Translations under genes and position numbers: made by a program
Origin: Shouchella miscanthi
Lineage (GTDB): Bacteria; Bacillota; Bacilli; Bacillales; Bacillaceae_D
NCBI RefSeq assembly: GCF_007725405.1
Contig: NZ_CP042163.1
Location: forward strand, 1,922,001 to 1,986,000
DNA length: 64,000 nucleotides
Reading direction: 5' to 3'
Notes under the pieces: model-generated
What the model saw: the letters and a program-made list of their open reading frames with translations, nothing else
The model's database searches: none
What the model was told of the DNA's origin: nothing
Shown: in pieces, positions 9,080 through 21,063 of the stretch
Layout: every line of letters starts with the position of its first letter
Position numbering within the stretch: position 1 is the first letter of the stretch

Positions 9080-10221
9080 GACAGAAAACAAAACTGATCC
9101 ACGGTGGTAAAGGAATCGATCAAGCAACTGGTGCTGTTAATCAAGCAATTCAACTTTCTAGCACATTTAAGCAAACACAAATCGGAACATTTCACTATGA
9201 GTATGGAAGAACAGGCAACCCTACGAGAGAAGCACTTGAAAAATTACTAGCGGATATCGAGGAAGGCGAACATGGTTTTGCGTTTGCATCAGGTATGGCA
9301 GCGATTACGGCAGTAATGAAAATATTTTCGCCTGGCGATCATATCATTATTACGGACGATGTCTATGGAGGTACGTATCGTTTTTTTACACAGTTTCTTG
9401 AAAAAGAAACCATTTCGATTACATTCGTTGACACAAGTGATGTGACGGCAGTAGAAGAAGCGATACGAAAGGAAACAAAAGCCGTATTTATTGAGACGCC
9501 AACAAATCCTTTGCTTAAAATTACAGACCTTAGTAAAATAGGTCAAGTAGCAAACGACCATGGACTTCTCTTTATTATTGATAATACGTTTGCAACGCCT
9601 TATTTTCAAAATCCGTTACGATATGGAGCGGATATTGTTATTCATAGTGCTACAAAGTATCTAGGTGGTCATAGCGATGTGATTGCAGGCGCAGTGGTTG
9701 TGAGAGAGAACGCCCTTGCAGCAAAACTTGCGTACATTCAAAATGCCACTGGAGCTGTTCTTGGACCTCATGACGCGTATCTCTTAATGAGAGGCATTAA
9801 GACATTAGGTGTGCGTATGGAGGAAATTGAAACGAATACACGCCAGTTAGTGAAATTTCTTCAAAGTCATCCGAATGTGGATGAGATTTATTATCCTGGA
9901 TTAGTAAACCATCCGGGGCATGCAACACATGCTTTACAATCTCGCGGGTTTGGTGGAATCGTTTCGTTCACAACAAAATCTGATGAGCTTGCTTTACAAA
10001 CGGTCGAGCGAACACGCTATTTTACGTTAGCAGAAAGTTTAGGTGCAGTAGAGAGCTTAATTTCAATTCCGGCAAAAATGACCCATGCTTCTATTCCGAA
10101 AGAGCGGCGAGAAGAGTTGGGTATTAAAGATTCTCTTATTCGATTGTCGATCGGATTAGAGGATATAGAAGATTTGGCAGAAGATTTGGAAATTGCGTTA
10201 ACAGAACAGAATGGCTGCTAA
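9076..10221 (+). CDS. mccB: Cystathionine gamma-lyase/synthase MccB
   Basis: A 381-aa Cys/Met-metabolism PLP enzyme. The catalytic Lys is K194 in IHSATKYLGGHSDV; the YGRTGNPT and FASGMAAI motifs are standard. Start is TTG 9076, with GAGGAGG 7 nt upstream, overlapping the mccA stop by 4 nt, so translation is probably coupled. The expected reaction is cleavage of cystathionine to cysteine, 2-oxobutyrate and ammonia. A related cystathionine gamma-synthase role cannot be excluded from sequence alone. Confidence 0.88.
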   Translation: MRQKTKLIHGGKGIDQATGAVNQAIQLSSTFKQTQIGTFHYEYGRTGNPTREALEKLLADIEEGEHGFAFASGMAAITAVMKIFSPGDHIIITDDVYGGTYRFFTQFLEKETISITFVDTSDVTAVEEAIRKETKAVFIETPTNPLLKITDLSKIGQVANDHGLLFIIDNTFATPYFQNPLRYGADIVIHSATKYLGGHSDVIAGAVVVRENALAAKLAYIQNATGAVLGPHDAYLLMRGIKTLGVRMEEIETNTRQLVKFLQSHPNVDEIYYPGLVNHPGHATHALQSRGFGGIVSFTTKSDELALQTVERTRYFTLAESLGAVESLISIPAKMTHASIPKERREELGIKDSLIRLSIGLEDIEDLAEDLEIALTEQNGC

Positions 10222-10238
10222 TAAAGCAGTCTTTTTTT
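10213..10238 (+). terminator. Terminator after mccB
   Basis: A 7-bp stem (10213-10219 with 10225-10231, one G-U pair) and 5-nt loop, followed by seven T. It overlaps the mccB stop codon. Confidence 0.7.
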
Positions 10239-10264
10239 ACATAGAAGAGGAGCGACGTTAAGAA

Positions 10265-11029
10265 ATGAAGTTTATTTCATGGAATGTTAATGGTATTCGC
10301 GCATGTGTTAAAAAAGGGTTTCTCGATTTTTTCCATCATGTTGATGCGGATTTCTTTTGTTTACAAGAAATAAAAATGCAAGAAGGACAGCTAGAGCTTG
10401 ACCTACCAGGCTACCAACAGTACTGGAATTACGCTGAGCGAAAAGGTTATTCTGGCACTGCTATTTTTACAAAGCACACTCCGTTAAAGGTTCACTACGG
10501 TTTAGGGGAGGATTTCCATGATGATGAAGGACGCGTCATTACCCTTGAATATGAACAATTTTACTTAATAACTATGTATACGCCAAACGCAAAACGCGAT
10601 TTAAGTCGGCTTTCTTATCGAATGGAATGGGAACAAGAGGTAAATGCTTATATCGAAAAACTGCAGGAGCAGAAGCCTGTTATATTGTGCGGCGATTTAA
10701 ACGTGGCCCGAGAAGGAATTGATGTGAAAAATGATCGTGCGAATATTGGAAACGCAGGTTTTACAGAGGAAGAGCGCGGCAAGCTAGAAGAACTAATAAA
10801 TCACGGATTTATTGATTCCTATCGCTATTTCTACCCAACAGATGATGAATCGTTTACATGGTGGTCGTATATGGCAAAAGTGAGAGAGCGAAATATTGGA
10901 TGGCGGATTGATTATTTTTTACTGCATGAGCGACTCGTTCCACAATTAAAAGACGCAGTCATTTACGCACATATCTATGGTAGTGATCATTGCCCAGTCG
11001 GAATAGAATTAAAAGAAGGAAGCGAATGA
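10265..11029 (+). CDS. exoA: Exodeoxyribonuclease III / AP endonuclease ExoA
   Basis: A 254-aa Mg-dependent endonuclease/exonuclease/phosphatase-fold enzyme that cuts DNA at abasic sites in base excision repair. Seen: SWNVNGIRA at the N-terminus, metal ligand E35 in CLQEIK, YTPNAKRDLSRLSYR, the GDLNVA block and the C-terminal GSDHCPVG catalytic Asp-His pair. GAGGAGCG lies before ATG 10265. Length and motifs are complete. Confidence 0.95.
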   Translation: MKFISWNVNGIRACVKKGFLDFFHHVDADFFCLQEIKMQEGQLELDLPGYQQYWNYAERKGYSGTAIFTKHTPLKVHYGLGEDFHDDEGRVITLEYEQFYLITMYTPNAKRDLSRLSYRMEWEQEVNAYIEKLQEQKPVILCGDLNVAREGIDVKNDRANIGNAGFTEEERGKLEELINHGFIDSYRYFYPTDDESFTWWSYMAKVRERNIGWRIDYFLLHERLVPQLKDAVIYAHIYGSDHCPVGIELKEGSE

Positions 11030-11043
11030 TTAGCTTCCTTTTT
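11016..11043. terminator. Terminator shared by exoA and the convergent small gene
   Basis: The arms AAGGAAGC (11016-11023) and GCTTCCTT (11033-11040) are followed by T on the plus strand, with a weaker T-run on the minus strand. Confidence 0.7.
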
Positions 11044-11329
11044 CTCCATAGGTTTGTACGATATAAGCGAGGTCTTCGTTTCCGAAAACTTGAAGGAGAT
11101 TGATCACGGTGTCTGTTGCGATAGGGCTTGATTCATCTTTTGAAACAGTTAAAGCAAGTGCTTCTTTCAGTTCGTTATTGTTTCCTTGCTCTGGATAGGC
11201 CTCTCTATAAAGTGCAGTTGGATCGTGGTCATTATTGATACACCACTGAGAGAAAACAAGAATCATCATTTGTTCATCTTGCTGATAACTTTTAATAATA
11301 TGATTCGCTGTTTCAGACTGATCGTGCAT
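11030..11329 (-). CDS. Conserved hypothetical 99-aa acidic protein
   Basis: I do not recognise the family. ATG 11329 (MHDQSETANHIIKSYQQ) is chosen because GGAGG lies 7 nt upstream; the open frame to 11401 has no such site. The protein is hydrophilic and predicted mostly helical, with no signal peptide or membrane segment. It converges with exoA and shares its terminator. Confidence 0.6.
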   Translation of the reverse strand: MHDQSETANHIIKSYQQDEQMMILVFSQWCINNDHDPTALYREAYPEQGNNNELKEALALTVSKDESSPIATDTVINLLQVFGNEDLAYIVQTYGEKGS

Positions 11330-11459
11330 GTCTTCGCCTCCATTTCTCTTCTTAAGGTGATTATAGAGGATAAGAAGGGAGGATGAAAGCAATCTACGCA
11401 CAATTCTATTTTTGCGTTATAATAAAGATGAAATAAATGGAGAAAGAGAGTGACAGGTT

Positions 11460-12182
11460 ATGGGGCGTAAATGGAATAACATTAAGGAAAAAAAAGCGTC
11501 AAAGGATGCGAATACAAGTAAGATTTATGCAAAGTTTGGACGCGAAATTTATGTTGTCGCAAAGCAAGGAGAGCCGGATCCTGAAGCCAATCAAGCGTTA
11601 AAAGTCGTACTAGAACGAGCTAAAACATATAATGTCCCGAAAGCGATCATCGAGCGAGCATTAGAAAAAGCAAAAGGTGGCGCTGATGAAAATTATGATC
11701 AGTTGCGATATGAAGGTTTTGGCCCAAATGGCTCGATGCTAATCGTTGACGCATTAACAAATAATGTGAACCGTACAGCTTCTGATGTGCGCGCCGCATT
11801 TGGGAAAAATGGAGGGAATATGGGTGTTAGCGGTTCTGTTTCCTACATGTTTGACCACACAGCAGTCATAGCATTTGAAGGCAAAACAGCAGACGAAACA
11901 CTTGAACTATTACTAGAGGCAGATTTAGACGCCAGAGATATTTTAGAAGAAGACAATATTATTATTATTTATGCTGAACCAGATCAACTTCAAGCTGTTC
12001 AAGAGGCGTTAAAACAAGCAGGTGTGAATGAATTCAACCTCGTTGAAACCTCCATGCTGCCACAAACAGAATTATCTTTAGGGGAAGAAGATGAAAAACA
12101 GCTTGAAAAATTAATTGATGCATTAGATGATTTAGAAGACGTTCAGCAAGTCTATCACAATGTCGCGTTAAGTGAAGACTAA
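11460..12182 (+). CDS. yeeI: YebC/PmpR-TACO1 family protein YeeI
   Basis: A 240-aa protein nearly colinear with B. subtilis YeeI. The conserved start [20 protein letters not shown], the [12 protein letters not shown] block, YEGFGPNG and the acidic C-terminus are present. The family has been described as DNA-binding regulators, and more recently as translation factors that relieve ribosome stalling; which role applies here is not visible. It is monocistronic with its own terminator. Confidence 0.93.
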   Translation: MGRKWNNIKEKKASKDANTSKIYAKFGREIYVVAKQGEPDPEANQALKVVLERAKTYNVPKAIIERALEKAKGGADENYDQLRYEGFGPNGSMLIVDALTNNVNRTASDVRAAFGKNGGNMGVSGSVSYMFDHTAVIAFEGKTADETLELLLEADLDARDILEEDNIIIIYAEPDQLQAVQEALKQAGVNEFNLVETSMLPQTELSLGEEDEKQLEKLIDALDDLEDVQQVYHNVALSED

Positions 12183-12191
12183 GCCATTTAC

Positions 12192-12224
12192 AAACTCGTA
12201 AAACCTCGTTTTTACGAGTTTTTC
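12192..12224 (+). terminator. Terminator after yeeI
   Basis: The arms ACTCGTAAAA (12194-12203) and TTTTACGAGT (12210-12219) are followed by a T-run. Confidence 0.85.
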
Positions 12225-12527
12225 TTATAGAATATAAAATAGCTCGAATGCCAAGGCTACGTAATCAATTAATCGTGCATGTCTCAATAGGAATACATGT
12301 TTATGAGGCTTGTGAAATGGAAGACAACCGACTGTTTGAATGCGTAATGAGTCTACTGAGCTTCTTTTCAGCAACATGTAATAGAAGTTGAAATGCAAAA
12401 ACAACGATAGCCACCGTAGAACGAGCTTCATTAAGACAAGGATTAATAAAAAAATCGTGCCTATGCATTTTTTTGAAACGGAACAGTATGTCATTTCGTA
12501 TAAAATCGTTGTAAGGGAGGGATTAGG
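12225..12527. other. Intergenic stretch without a supported gene
   Basis: About 300 nt between the yeeI terminator and the next start. A 47-codon plus-strand frame at 12248-12391 and an 89-codon minus-strand frame exist, but neither has a ribosome binding site or family resemblance. No repeat or known RNA motif was seen. Confidence 0.5.
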
Positions 12528-13250
12528 GTGATCGTCGTGTATGGAACGATTATAGGTGTCATTGGGATACTGATGATTGTTTTTAGTTTAGTGATACTAA
12601 AAACAAAAAAATATCAGTATTTATCAGGCTTCGCAACGAGAAGTAAAGAAGAACAGGAGCAATTGATCAAAAAAGACTTGCCACGAAAGCAAGCCACTCT
12701 CATGCTATGGACGAGTGTACTACTTCTGCTTTTACTCATTCCTGTTTTGTTTTCCGTTCCGGGGGCTCTCCCATTCCAATTGCTTGTTTATTTAATATCG
12801 TTACTTGGTGGATTAACCTATTTGTCGCGATATGAACTGGAAGGAAAGCGAAAGCGTGCTTACATAGTAAATGGTGGAATTGCAACAATTACTGTGGGCA
12901 TAGTCGGAAGCGTCTTTTTCTTAGGAGCACAAGCACACGATTTCGTTATACATGAGGATTCAATTGAAATTACCGGTCCCTACGGCTCTAAATGGCCAAT
13001 TGCCGAGCTCGATAACGTCGAAAAAATTGAAGAACGCCCTTCTATGACAAGATTAAATGGTATCGGTACACCAGATGTGTCAAAAGGTCATTTTCGGCGG
13101 CAGTATGATCGAGAACGAGTATTAGTCTTTAGAAAGGGAACGGAATCGGACTATTTACACTTACAATTTCAAGATCAAGAGATTTACGTCAATGCGCCGT
13201 CAAATGAACAATTAGATGAGTGGTATGAAGCATTAAACAGCCGACGGTAG
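12528..13250 (+). CDS. DUF3784-type membrane protein with a PH-like C-terminal domain
   Basis: A 240-aa protein starting at GTG 12528 behind AAGGGAGGG. It has four hydrophobic segments (about residues 3-25, 58-78, 83-100 and 113-132). An extramembrane domain follows (HEDSIEITGPYGSKWPIAELDNVEKIEE...) resembling the bacterial PH-like domain attached to DUF3784 proteins. Function unknown. Confidence 0.75.
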   Translation: MIVVYGTIIGVIGILMIVFSLVILKTKKYQYLSGFATRSKEEQEQLIKKDLPRKQATLMLWTSVLLLLLLIPVLFSVPGALPFQLLVYLISLLGGLTYLSRYELEGKRKRAYIVNGGIATITVGIVGSVFFLGAQAHDFVIHEDSIEITGPYGSKWPIAELDNVEKIEERPSMTRLNGIGTPDVSKGHFRRQYDRERVLVFRKGTESDYLHLQFQDQEIYVNAPSNEQLDEWYEALNSRR

Positions 13251-13263
13251 TCAGCTGTTTTTT
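13235..13263. terminator. Terminator between convergent genes
   Basis: The arms AAACAGC (13235-13241) and GCTGTTT (13254-13260) run into a T-run. It overlaps the ends of both convergent genes. Confidence 0.65.
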
Positions 13264-13961
13264 AGCGTCTTTAACTCTTGTAAAATGGGCATATCGGATA
13301 GATCAGTATCAGGTACTTGATCCCATAAAATACCGGTCGGCTTAGGGTGAGTGCTGTGGGTTGGAATGAGTTCTTTTTCTGTGGCGATGTAGTCCATAGT
13401 AACATCATACGGATTGAGTGGGAGGTCGGTCTCGATCAGCTGTGAAGAATGAATCGTTGTAAAAACTGGCATTTCTTTTTGACCAAGTTCTCTTAGGATG
13501 GCATATTCTCGATCTGCATAACCTGCACCTTTTCCAATGCGACGTCCCTTTCGATCAACAGCAACAGACCCCATGACCATCAAGTCGATTTGCGGCAAAT
13601 CCTTAAGGGGGATTACTTTTCCGTACGATTTTATATGCGTTAAACTAGCTGCTTTTCGGTATTCATTTGGTGGAACCCACTCTGGCTTCACTTGGATAAA
13701 GCCATCTTTTAATCGTGGTGTGGGCACAAATAAGATCTTTCCATCAGCTAAAATGGATGCTCTTAATGGTAGTTGGGGAGAATCAGGATTGACCTTAATG
13801 ATGGTTGCTTGCTTGTAAAGCTCTGTTTGACGTATCCATTCGGCAGCAGCTTCGGCGCCTTTAAAATTTGGGATACGTCCTTTAATTGGAAAAGGAAAGC
13901 GTGCTACTTTTTCATTCATCATCTGTTCCCATACGTGTTCTCTAATTTCTTGTTTATTCAT
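13251..13961 (-). CDS. 5-formyltetrahydrofolate cyclo-ligase-like protein
   Basis: A 236-aa protein of the 5-FTHF cyclo-ligase (MTHFS) superfamily, closest in layout to the longer MTHFSD-like branch. Blocks seen are AAEWIRQTELYKQATIIKVNPDSPQ, LRASILADGKILFVPTPRL, and the glycine-rich DRKGRRIGKGAGYADREYA that binds ATP. ATG 13961 is chosen with AAAGGTG upstream. The classical enzyme makes 5,10-methenyl-THF from 5-formyl-THF; this branch is less characterised, so the substrate is uncertain. Confidence 0.75.
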   Translation of the reverse strand: MNKQEIREHVWEQMMNEKVARFPFPIKGRIPNFKGAEAAAEWIRQTELYKQATIIKVNPDSPQLPLRASILADGKILFVPTPRLKDGFIQVKPEWVPPNEYRKAASLTHIKSYGKVIPLKDLPQIDLMVMGSVAVDRKGRRIGKGAGYADREYAILRELGQKEMPVFTTIHSSQLIETDLPLNPYDVTMDYIATEKELIPTHSTHPKPTGILWDQVPDTDLSDMPILQELKTLKNS

Positions 13962-14052
13962 CGGAATACAGCACCTTTTCATTGTCACGTTTAATTGAAA
14001 TTGCTATCATAACTGTATACAAACTAAAGCTCAATAGCAAGGGGACTACTAG

Positions 14053-14991
14053 ATGAAGATTTATGTTATTCATGAAAATGAGGAATGGTCCGCACCATTG
14101 TTTAATCGGTTAGAAGAACTAGGTGTCCCGTATGAAAACTGGAATCTATCAGCTGGATCTATCAATTTGCAAGAGGCACCACCTGAAGGGGTCTTTTATA
14201 ATCGTATGAGTGCATCTTCCCACACAAGAGGCCATCGATTTGCACCTGAACTAACAAGTGCTGTACTCGTCTGGCTAGAGCAGTATGGCCGAACCGTAAT
14301 TAACGATTCGCGTGCATTACGATTAGAATTGAGTAAAGTCGTTCAGTACGCAGAATTGGAGAAAGAAGGCGTGAAAACGCCAAAAACGATTGTGGCAGTA
14401 GGGAAAGAACAGCTATTTGAAGCAAGTAAAGCATTCGAAAACGAACCGTTTATTACAAAGCACAATCGAGCTGGAAAAGGTCTTGGGGTGCAGTTATTTC
14501 AATCAAGAGCAGCATTAAGAGCGTATCTTGATAGTGAAGCATTTGAAGAGCCTGTTGATGGAATCACATTGTTGCAGCAATATATTGAATCAGAAGAGCC
14601 GTATATTACTAGATGCGAATTTGTTGGTGGTGAATTCATTTATGCTGTAAAAGTGAACACGTCTGACGGTTTTGAACTATGTCCAGCCGATGCATGCACT
14701 ATCGAAAATCTTTACTGTCCAGTTGGGGAAGAGCCAAGTTCAAAATTTGTTATTGATCCAAGTTTTTCTGAACCTTTTATTGAAGATTATAAACGTGTTC
14801 TTCAGCGTAATGGTATCCAAATAGCAGGAATTGAATGTATAAAAGATAAAGATGGCGTGTTTTATACGTATGATATTAATACAAATACGAATTACAACGA
14901 AGAGGCTGAGGAGAAGGCAAACCAATATGGGATGTTAGAGATAGCAACGTTTCTACAAACAACATTAACGCATGTTAAATCATGCACTTAA
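14053..14991 (+). CDS. RimK-like ATP-grasp alpha-L-glutamate ligase family protein
   Basis: A 312-aa ATP-grasp protein. Seen: an N-terminal pre-ATP-grasp domain (MKIYVIHENEEWSAPLFNRLEELGVPYENW), FITKHNRAGKGLGVQLF (ATP-binding Lys and Gly-rich loop), and YDINTNTNYN near the C-terminus supplying Mg ligands. Relatives join glutamate or other amino acids to carboxyl groups; the acceptor is unknown. A possible promoter TTGAAA-N17-TACAAA lies at 13995-14023. It is divergent from the folate-ligase-like gene. Confidence 0.78.
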   Translation: MKIYVIHENEEWSAPLFNRLEELGVPYENWNLSAGSINLQEAPPEGVFYNRMSASSHTRGHRFAPELTSAVLVWLEQYGRTVINDSRALRLELSKVVQYAELEKEGVKTPKTIVAVGKEQLFEASKAFENEPFITKHNRAGKGLGVQLFQSRAALRAYLDSEAFEEPVDGITLLQQYIESEEPYITRCEFVGGEFIYAVKVNTSDGFELCPADACTIENLYCPVGEEPSSKFVIDPSFSEPFIEDYKRVLQRNGIQIAGIECIKDKDGVFYTYDINTNTNYNEEAEEKANQYGMLEIATFLQTTLTHVKSCT

Positions 14992-15034
14992 AACAACAAG
15001 CGTAGTCCTATTTGGGGACCACGCTTGTTGTTTT
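14991..15034. terminator. Strong bidirectional terminator
   Basis: 18-nt arms at 14991-15008 and 15016-15033 with one mismatch; T-runs follow on both strands. It separates the ATP-grasp gene from the convergent sufT-like gene. Confidence 0.9.
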
Positions 15035-15035
15035 G

Positions 15036-15371
15036 TTAATCGGTAACACCTAATGCAATCTTCGCATATCGAGACATTTTATCTTTTGTCCACGGTGGGC
15101 TCCATACAATGTTGACATCAACGTCGCCAAGCTCACCTAATTCCTGAAGCTCTTTAAGAGAATTTTTCACGTCGGATACAATCGTCCCAGCTAACGGACA
15201 GCCCATAGCGGTTAGCGTCATCTCAACTTCAGCATTTATGTTCTCATCTAAGTGAACATCGTATACAAGACCAAGATTCACGATGTCGATGCCGAGTTCG
15301 GGATCAATGACGTTTTCAAGCTCAGCCATTACGCGATCTTTTGTTTCCTGCAATTCTTGTTCTGTCGGCAT
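15036..15371 (-). CDS. sufT: SufT/YitW-type iron-sulfur assembly factor (MIP18/PaaD family)
   Basis: A 111-aa protein of the MIP18/DUF59 family involved in maturing iron-sulfur proteins. It has the NVIDPELGIDIVNLGLVYDV signature and the conserved Cys C58 in TAMGCPL, plus the C-terminal VWSPPWTKDKMS block. It is a stand-alone gene here, away from a suf operon. The symbol follows the B. subtilis YitW assignment. Confidence 0.88.
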   Translation of the reverse strand: MPTEQELQETKDRVMAELENVIDPELGIDIVNLGLVYDVHLDENINAEVEMTLTAMGCPLAGTIVSDVKNSLKELQELGELGDVDVNIVWSPPWTKDKMSRYAKIALGVTD

Positions 15372-15410
15372 AAAAACACCTCCGATTAAAGTATACTTTT
15401 AGTATAGCAA

Positions 15411-16856
15411 TCATTTAGGACGAGTTAAAAGAAACTGCTCATGTGTTTCTGAAAGCCGTTGATTGGTTTTAATCATCCGCTGTAAATGACGTTTAAATAA
15501 AAACATGACCCATATATGCATTTTTGCCTGTGTCAATGTATAAAGGATCCACGGAAGTGAAGGCTGGTATTCATGAATAGCAATAATGCATTCATTCTTG
15601 TATGGAATTTTGCGGAATTCCATTCGACCTCTTCCAGGTTCAGCATTAACGTTTGCGAAGGCTCCTCCTGTTATATAATAAAGGGCGCGTTGCTCATGAC
15701 TCCGTTCGTTGGCATAGGTAAACTCAAGCAGCTTTTTATTCAGCAAATAAATGGCTGTCTTATCAGAGTGATCACTTTTAGCATTGAGAAAAGGACGTCC
15801 TTGCTTTTCTAGCCATTGTAAATAGTAGCGACCTAACCAGTCAGCACTATAATTATCTGGGAGCGGTACACGTTGAATGGACCGAACGTCGGCAATTTTT
15901 TTAACTTCTTTTTTCTTTTTCGCAGTAGGTTTTTTTTGTTGGGCATTCTCTTCTTCTATCGCAGCAAGTGCAGCATCGCGAAAAGTTGTTTTACCATAAC
16001 TAAGATCTGGCTGCATGCGTGACGCTTCAGCAACCATTGGGTGAACTAAACTTTCGATTAATGGATAAACCATTTCTTTTGGCGTTCCTGTTGTCACAGA
16101 TACCCATAATCTAGATAGCTTAACAGACATAAAGGGAACGTTTAGCATATGGCGTTTTTTCCCCATTACATCGGCTGTTTCTATCATCATTTCTCGGTAC
16201 GTCATCACTTCTGGGCCAGCAACGTCAAACGAACGGCCAGAAACGTCTGTGTTGCCAATTGATCCATCTAAAGCATGGAGAACATCTGGTAAAGCGACTG
16301 GCTGTGTTTTTTGTCTTGTCCATTTTGGTAGCGCCATAAAAGGGAGGCGTTTGACCAATTTTTTCACAATTGGAAAAGAGGAGCCACTAGGTCCAACGAT
16401 GAGACCGGCGCGTACGGTTGTAACAGGAACATCATACGCATTCAGTACTGTTTCCACTTCACGACGGCTTTCTAAATGTCGAGATAGCTCCGTTTCGTTT
16501 TCAGGTATAATGCCACTCAAATAAATGATTTGTTTAACGTTATTCTTCGTCGCAGCTTGAGCAAAATTGTCTGCAAGAATAAAATCCATATCTTCAAATC
16601 TTGCTTGTGTTAAACGTGCGGACGGCAGCATGGAATGTACAAGGTAGACAGCGTAATCTACTCCTTCTAAAGCAGATTCTGCATCGCCAAGAGAAAATAA
16701 GTCAGCTTGTCTCCATGTGAGGTCATCTGTATGCTCCTTGTGCTCAATGGAGCGAGACAAAGCAATGATATGGGCTTTATCTTTCAATTGTTTAATTAAG
16801 TTCTTCCCAATATAGCCGCTAGCGCCACTTATCGCAATGACCGGTTTATTTGCCAT
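15411..16856 (-). CDS. NAD(P)-binding SDR/epimerase-like protein with a DUF2867-like C-terminus
   Basis: A 481-aa protein. The N-terminal Rossmann fold has GASGYIGKNL, a YLSGI catalytic-region block and RAGLIVGPSGSSF. A Lys-rich linker near residues 320-335 (KKPTAKKKKEVKK) leads to a C-terminal domain of about 150 residues that lacks motifs I can name. AAGGAGG precedes ATG 16856. Members are annotated as nucleoside-diphosphate-sugar epimerases, but the substrate is unknown. Confidence 0.78.
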   Translation of the reverse strand: MANKPVIAISGASGYIGKNLIKQLKDKAHIIALSRSIEHKEHTDDLTWRQADLFSLGDAESALEGVDYAVYLVHSMLPSARLTQARFEDMDFILADNFAQAATKNNVKQIIYLSGIIPENETELSRHLESRREVETVLNAYDVPVTTVRAGLIVGPSGSSFPIVKKLVKRLPFMALPKWTRQKTQPVALPDVLHALDGSIGNTDVSGRSFDVAGPEVMTYREMMIETADVMGKKRHMLNVPFMSVKLSRLWVSVTTGTPKEMVYPLIESLVHPMVAEASRMQPDLSYGKTTFRDAALAAIEEENAQQKKPTAKKKKEVKKIADVRSIQRVPLPDNYSADWLGRYYLQWLEKQGRPFLNAKSDHSDKTAIYLLNKKLLEFTYANERSHEQRALYYITGGAFANVNAEPGRGRMEFRKIPYKNECIIAIHEYQPSLPWILYTLTQAKMHIWVMFLFKRHLQRMIKTNQRLSETHEQFLLTRPK

Positions 16857-17013
16857 ATTCGTTTCCTCCTTACATGTGCTAACGATTGTTATACCCTTTG
16901 TTCTCCTTGTTTAATCGGGTTAGGTTCTTATTGAATAAGTGGACTTTACATTATTATAAAGGAAAAGCAGGAATTTCTTTCTTTTTGTGGGAAGCGGTTC
17001 TGAGGAATGGCTA

Positions 17014-17042
17014 TTGACGAATGCAAAAAGGTTCGTTAATAT
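17014..17042 (+). promoter_or_regulatory. Sigma-A promoter of nhaC
   Basis: TTGACG (17014-17019), a 17-nt spacer, then TAATAT (17037-17042). The leader is about 70 nt. Confidence 0.7.
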
Positions 17043-17117
17043 AAAAACTTAGCAACTTTATTGCATAAAAGCATAAAAGCGATAAAGTGTTTTAGGGAAG
17101 TAGGAGGAATACAATAG

Positions 17118-18491
17118 ATGGAAAAGAAACTAACGATTGGCTCTTCTGTTTTGTTACTCGCGCTCATGATGGCGCTCATTATCACTAGCATGACAGCTTT
17201 TCAAGCTGAGCCACATATCCCGCTATTAATCTGTCTCGTTGTTGTAAGTATAATCGGTCTATTTCTTAACATTAAATGGGATGAACTCGAAAAAGCAATG
17301 ATAAAAGGTGTTACAGACGGAACAAAAGCGATCATTATTTTATCGTTAGTAGGGATTGTCATTGCCGTTTGGATGATGAGTGGAACCGTTCCAACAATTT
17401 TATTTTACGGACTAACATTTATAACACCAGAATGGTTTGCTGTTAGTGCGCTCATTATTTGCATGATCGTCTCAAGCTTTACGGGAAGTTCTTTTACAAC
17501 AATCGGTTCAGTTGGCGTGGCGATGATGGGAATTGGCTTAGCATTAGGCGTAAACCCAGCCATGGCAGCGGGTGCCATCATTTGTGGCGCTTGTTTCGGG
17601 GATAAAATGTCGCCTTTATCAGATACAACGAACCTTGCATCGGGCGTAACAGGGGTAGACCTATTTGTCCATATTCGTCATCTGATGTGGACAACCATTC
17701 CAAGTTTCTTGATTACGTTAATCATTTTCTTTTTTATTGGTCGTTCTTACTCGACGACTAATGTTGAAGGAATTCAGGAAATGCTAACAACACTTGATGC
17801 TTCATTTTCAATTAGTTTTTTGACGCTCTTATCTCCATTAATCGTTGTTATTCTAGCGTTTATTCGCTTTCCGACAGTACCAGCTCTTGTGGTTGGAATT
17901 TTAACAGGGTTAGTAACGGTGGGTTTTGTTCAAGGGAATTGGCTCATTAGTGAGTGGTTCACTGTTGTACAGCATGGCTTCTTCTTAGAAACAGGGAATG
18001 ATGCGATCAATGCGATTGTAGACGCTGGTGGTTTACAATCAATGATGTGGTCCATTTCACTCGTCATTATTGCGCTTTTACTTGGTAGTTTAATTCAACG
18101 AATAGGATTAATTGATGGGTTGCTGGAGTTTTTTCGTTCATTTCTATCAAACAGAGGGAATCTTATCGGCGCAACTGCCGCCTCTTCTATTAGTGTAAAT
18201 GCGTTAACCGGCGAGCAGTATTTATCCATCTTGCTACCGGGAAAGGCGTTTGAAATGCATTATGAACGTTTAAACATCGCAAAAAAGAATCTATCAAGAA
18301 CACTTGAAGATGCAGGCACACTTGTTAATCCACTCATTCCTTGGGGGGTTAGTGGCGCATTTTTTGCTTCTACATTAGGTGTGGCTGTTATGGACTATAT
18401 TCCTTTTGCATTTTTTCTCTTCTTATCTCCGATTCTAACCATTCTTTTTGGCTATCTTGGAATAGGTGTAGGGAAGTCAATAGAGTCATAA
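17118..18491 (+). CDS. nhaC: NhaC-family Na+/H+ antiporter
   Basis: A 457-aa polytopic membrane protein with about 11-12 hydrophobic helices. Family blocks are SSFTGSSFTTIGSVGVAMMGIG, CGACFGDKMSPLSDTTNLASG and LTGEQYLSILLPGKAFE. NhaC antiporters expel Na+ in exchange for H+ and support pH homeostasis in alkaliphilic bacilli. TAGGAGGA lies before ATG 17118. It has its own promoter and is not in an operon. Confidence 0.9.
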   Translation: MEKKLTIGSSVLLLALMMALIITSMTAFQAEPHIPLLICLVVVSIIGLFLNIKWDELEKAMIKGVTDGTKAIIILSLVGIVIAVWMMSGTVPTILFYGLTFITPEWFAVSALIICMIVSSFTGSSFTTIGSVGVAMMGIGLALGVNPAMAAGAIICGACFGDKMSPLSDTTNLASGVTGVDLFVHIRHLMWTTIPSFLITLIIFFFIGRSYSTTNVEGIQEMLTTLDASFSISFLTLLSPLIVVILAFIRFPTVPALVVGILTGLVTVGFVQGNWLISEWFTVVQHGFFLETGNDAINAIVDAGGLQSMMWSISLVIIALLLGSLIQRIGLIDGLLEFFRSFLSNRGNLIGATAASSISVNALTGEQYLSILLPGKAFEMHYERLNIAKKNLSRTLEDAGTLVNPLIPWGVSGAFFASTLGVAVMDYIPFAFFLFLSPILTILFGYLGIGVGKSIES

Positions 18492-18702
18492 ACAAATGAA
18501 AAAGGATATAGGGCTGAAAAGGAAAACAATGGTTATTCTGCGGATGAGAAGCACCTTGCATGCTTAAATGGGGTGAGTAAACCAGCGTTCTTTATCATGA
18601 AAAGAGAACGACTGAATAGAGGCATAGCGTGAACAAGCATCTTGAATTGAAATGAACCATTTAGTACACAAGCTAGCAATAACAGTTTGAGCTGCTTAAA
18701 TA

Positions 18703-18754
18703 AAAAAGCTGAACCCATTTAACGTCTATACGACCTTATGGGACAGCTTTTTTT
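18703..18754. terminator. Terminator, mainly for katG
   Basis: The arms AAAAAGCTG and CAGCTTTTT plus an inner CCCAT/ATGGG pair form a stem with T-runs on both strands. It lies directly behind the katG stop. Confidence 0.75.
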
Positions 18755-18759
18755 CGTCA

Positions 18760-21009
<2,250 letters not shown>

Positions 21010-21063
21010 TTAATAGAATAACTGTGATTACCTAAAATCGACTATTAGGTAATAATAATTATT

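Noticed and set aside
12248-12391. A 47-codon plus-strand frame in the yeeI downstream region
   Set aside because: No ribosome binding site and no family resemblance; a minus-strand frame overlaps with equal lack of support.
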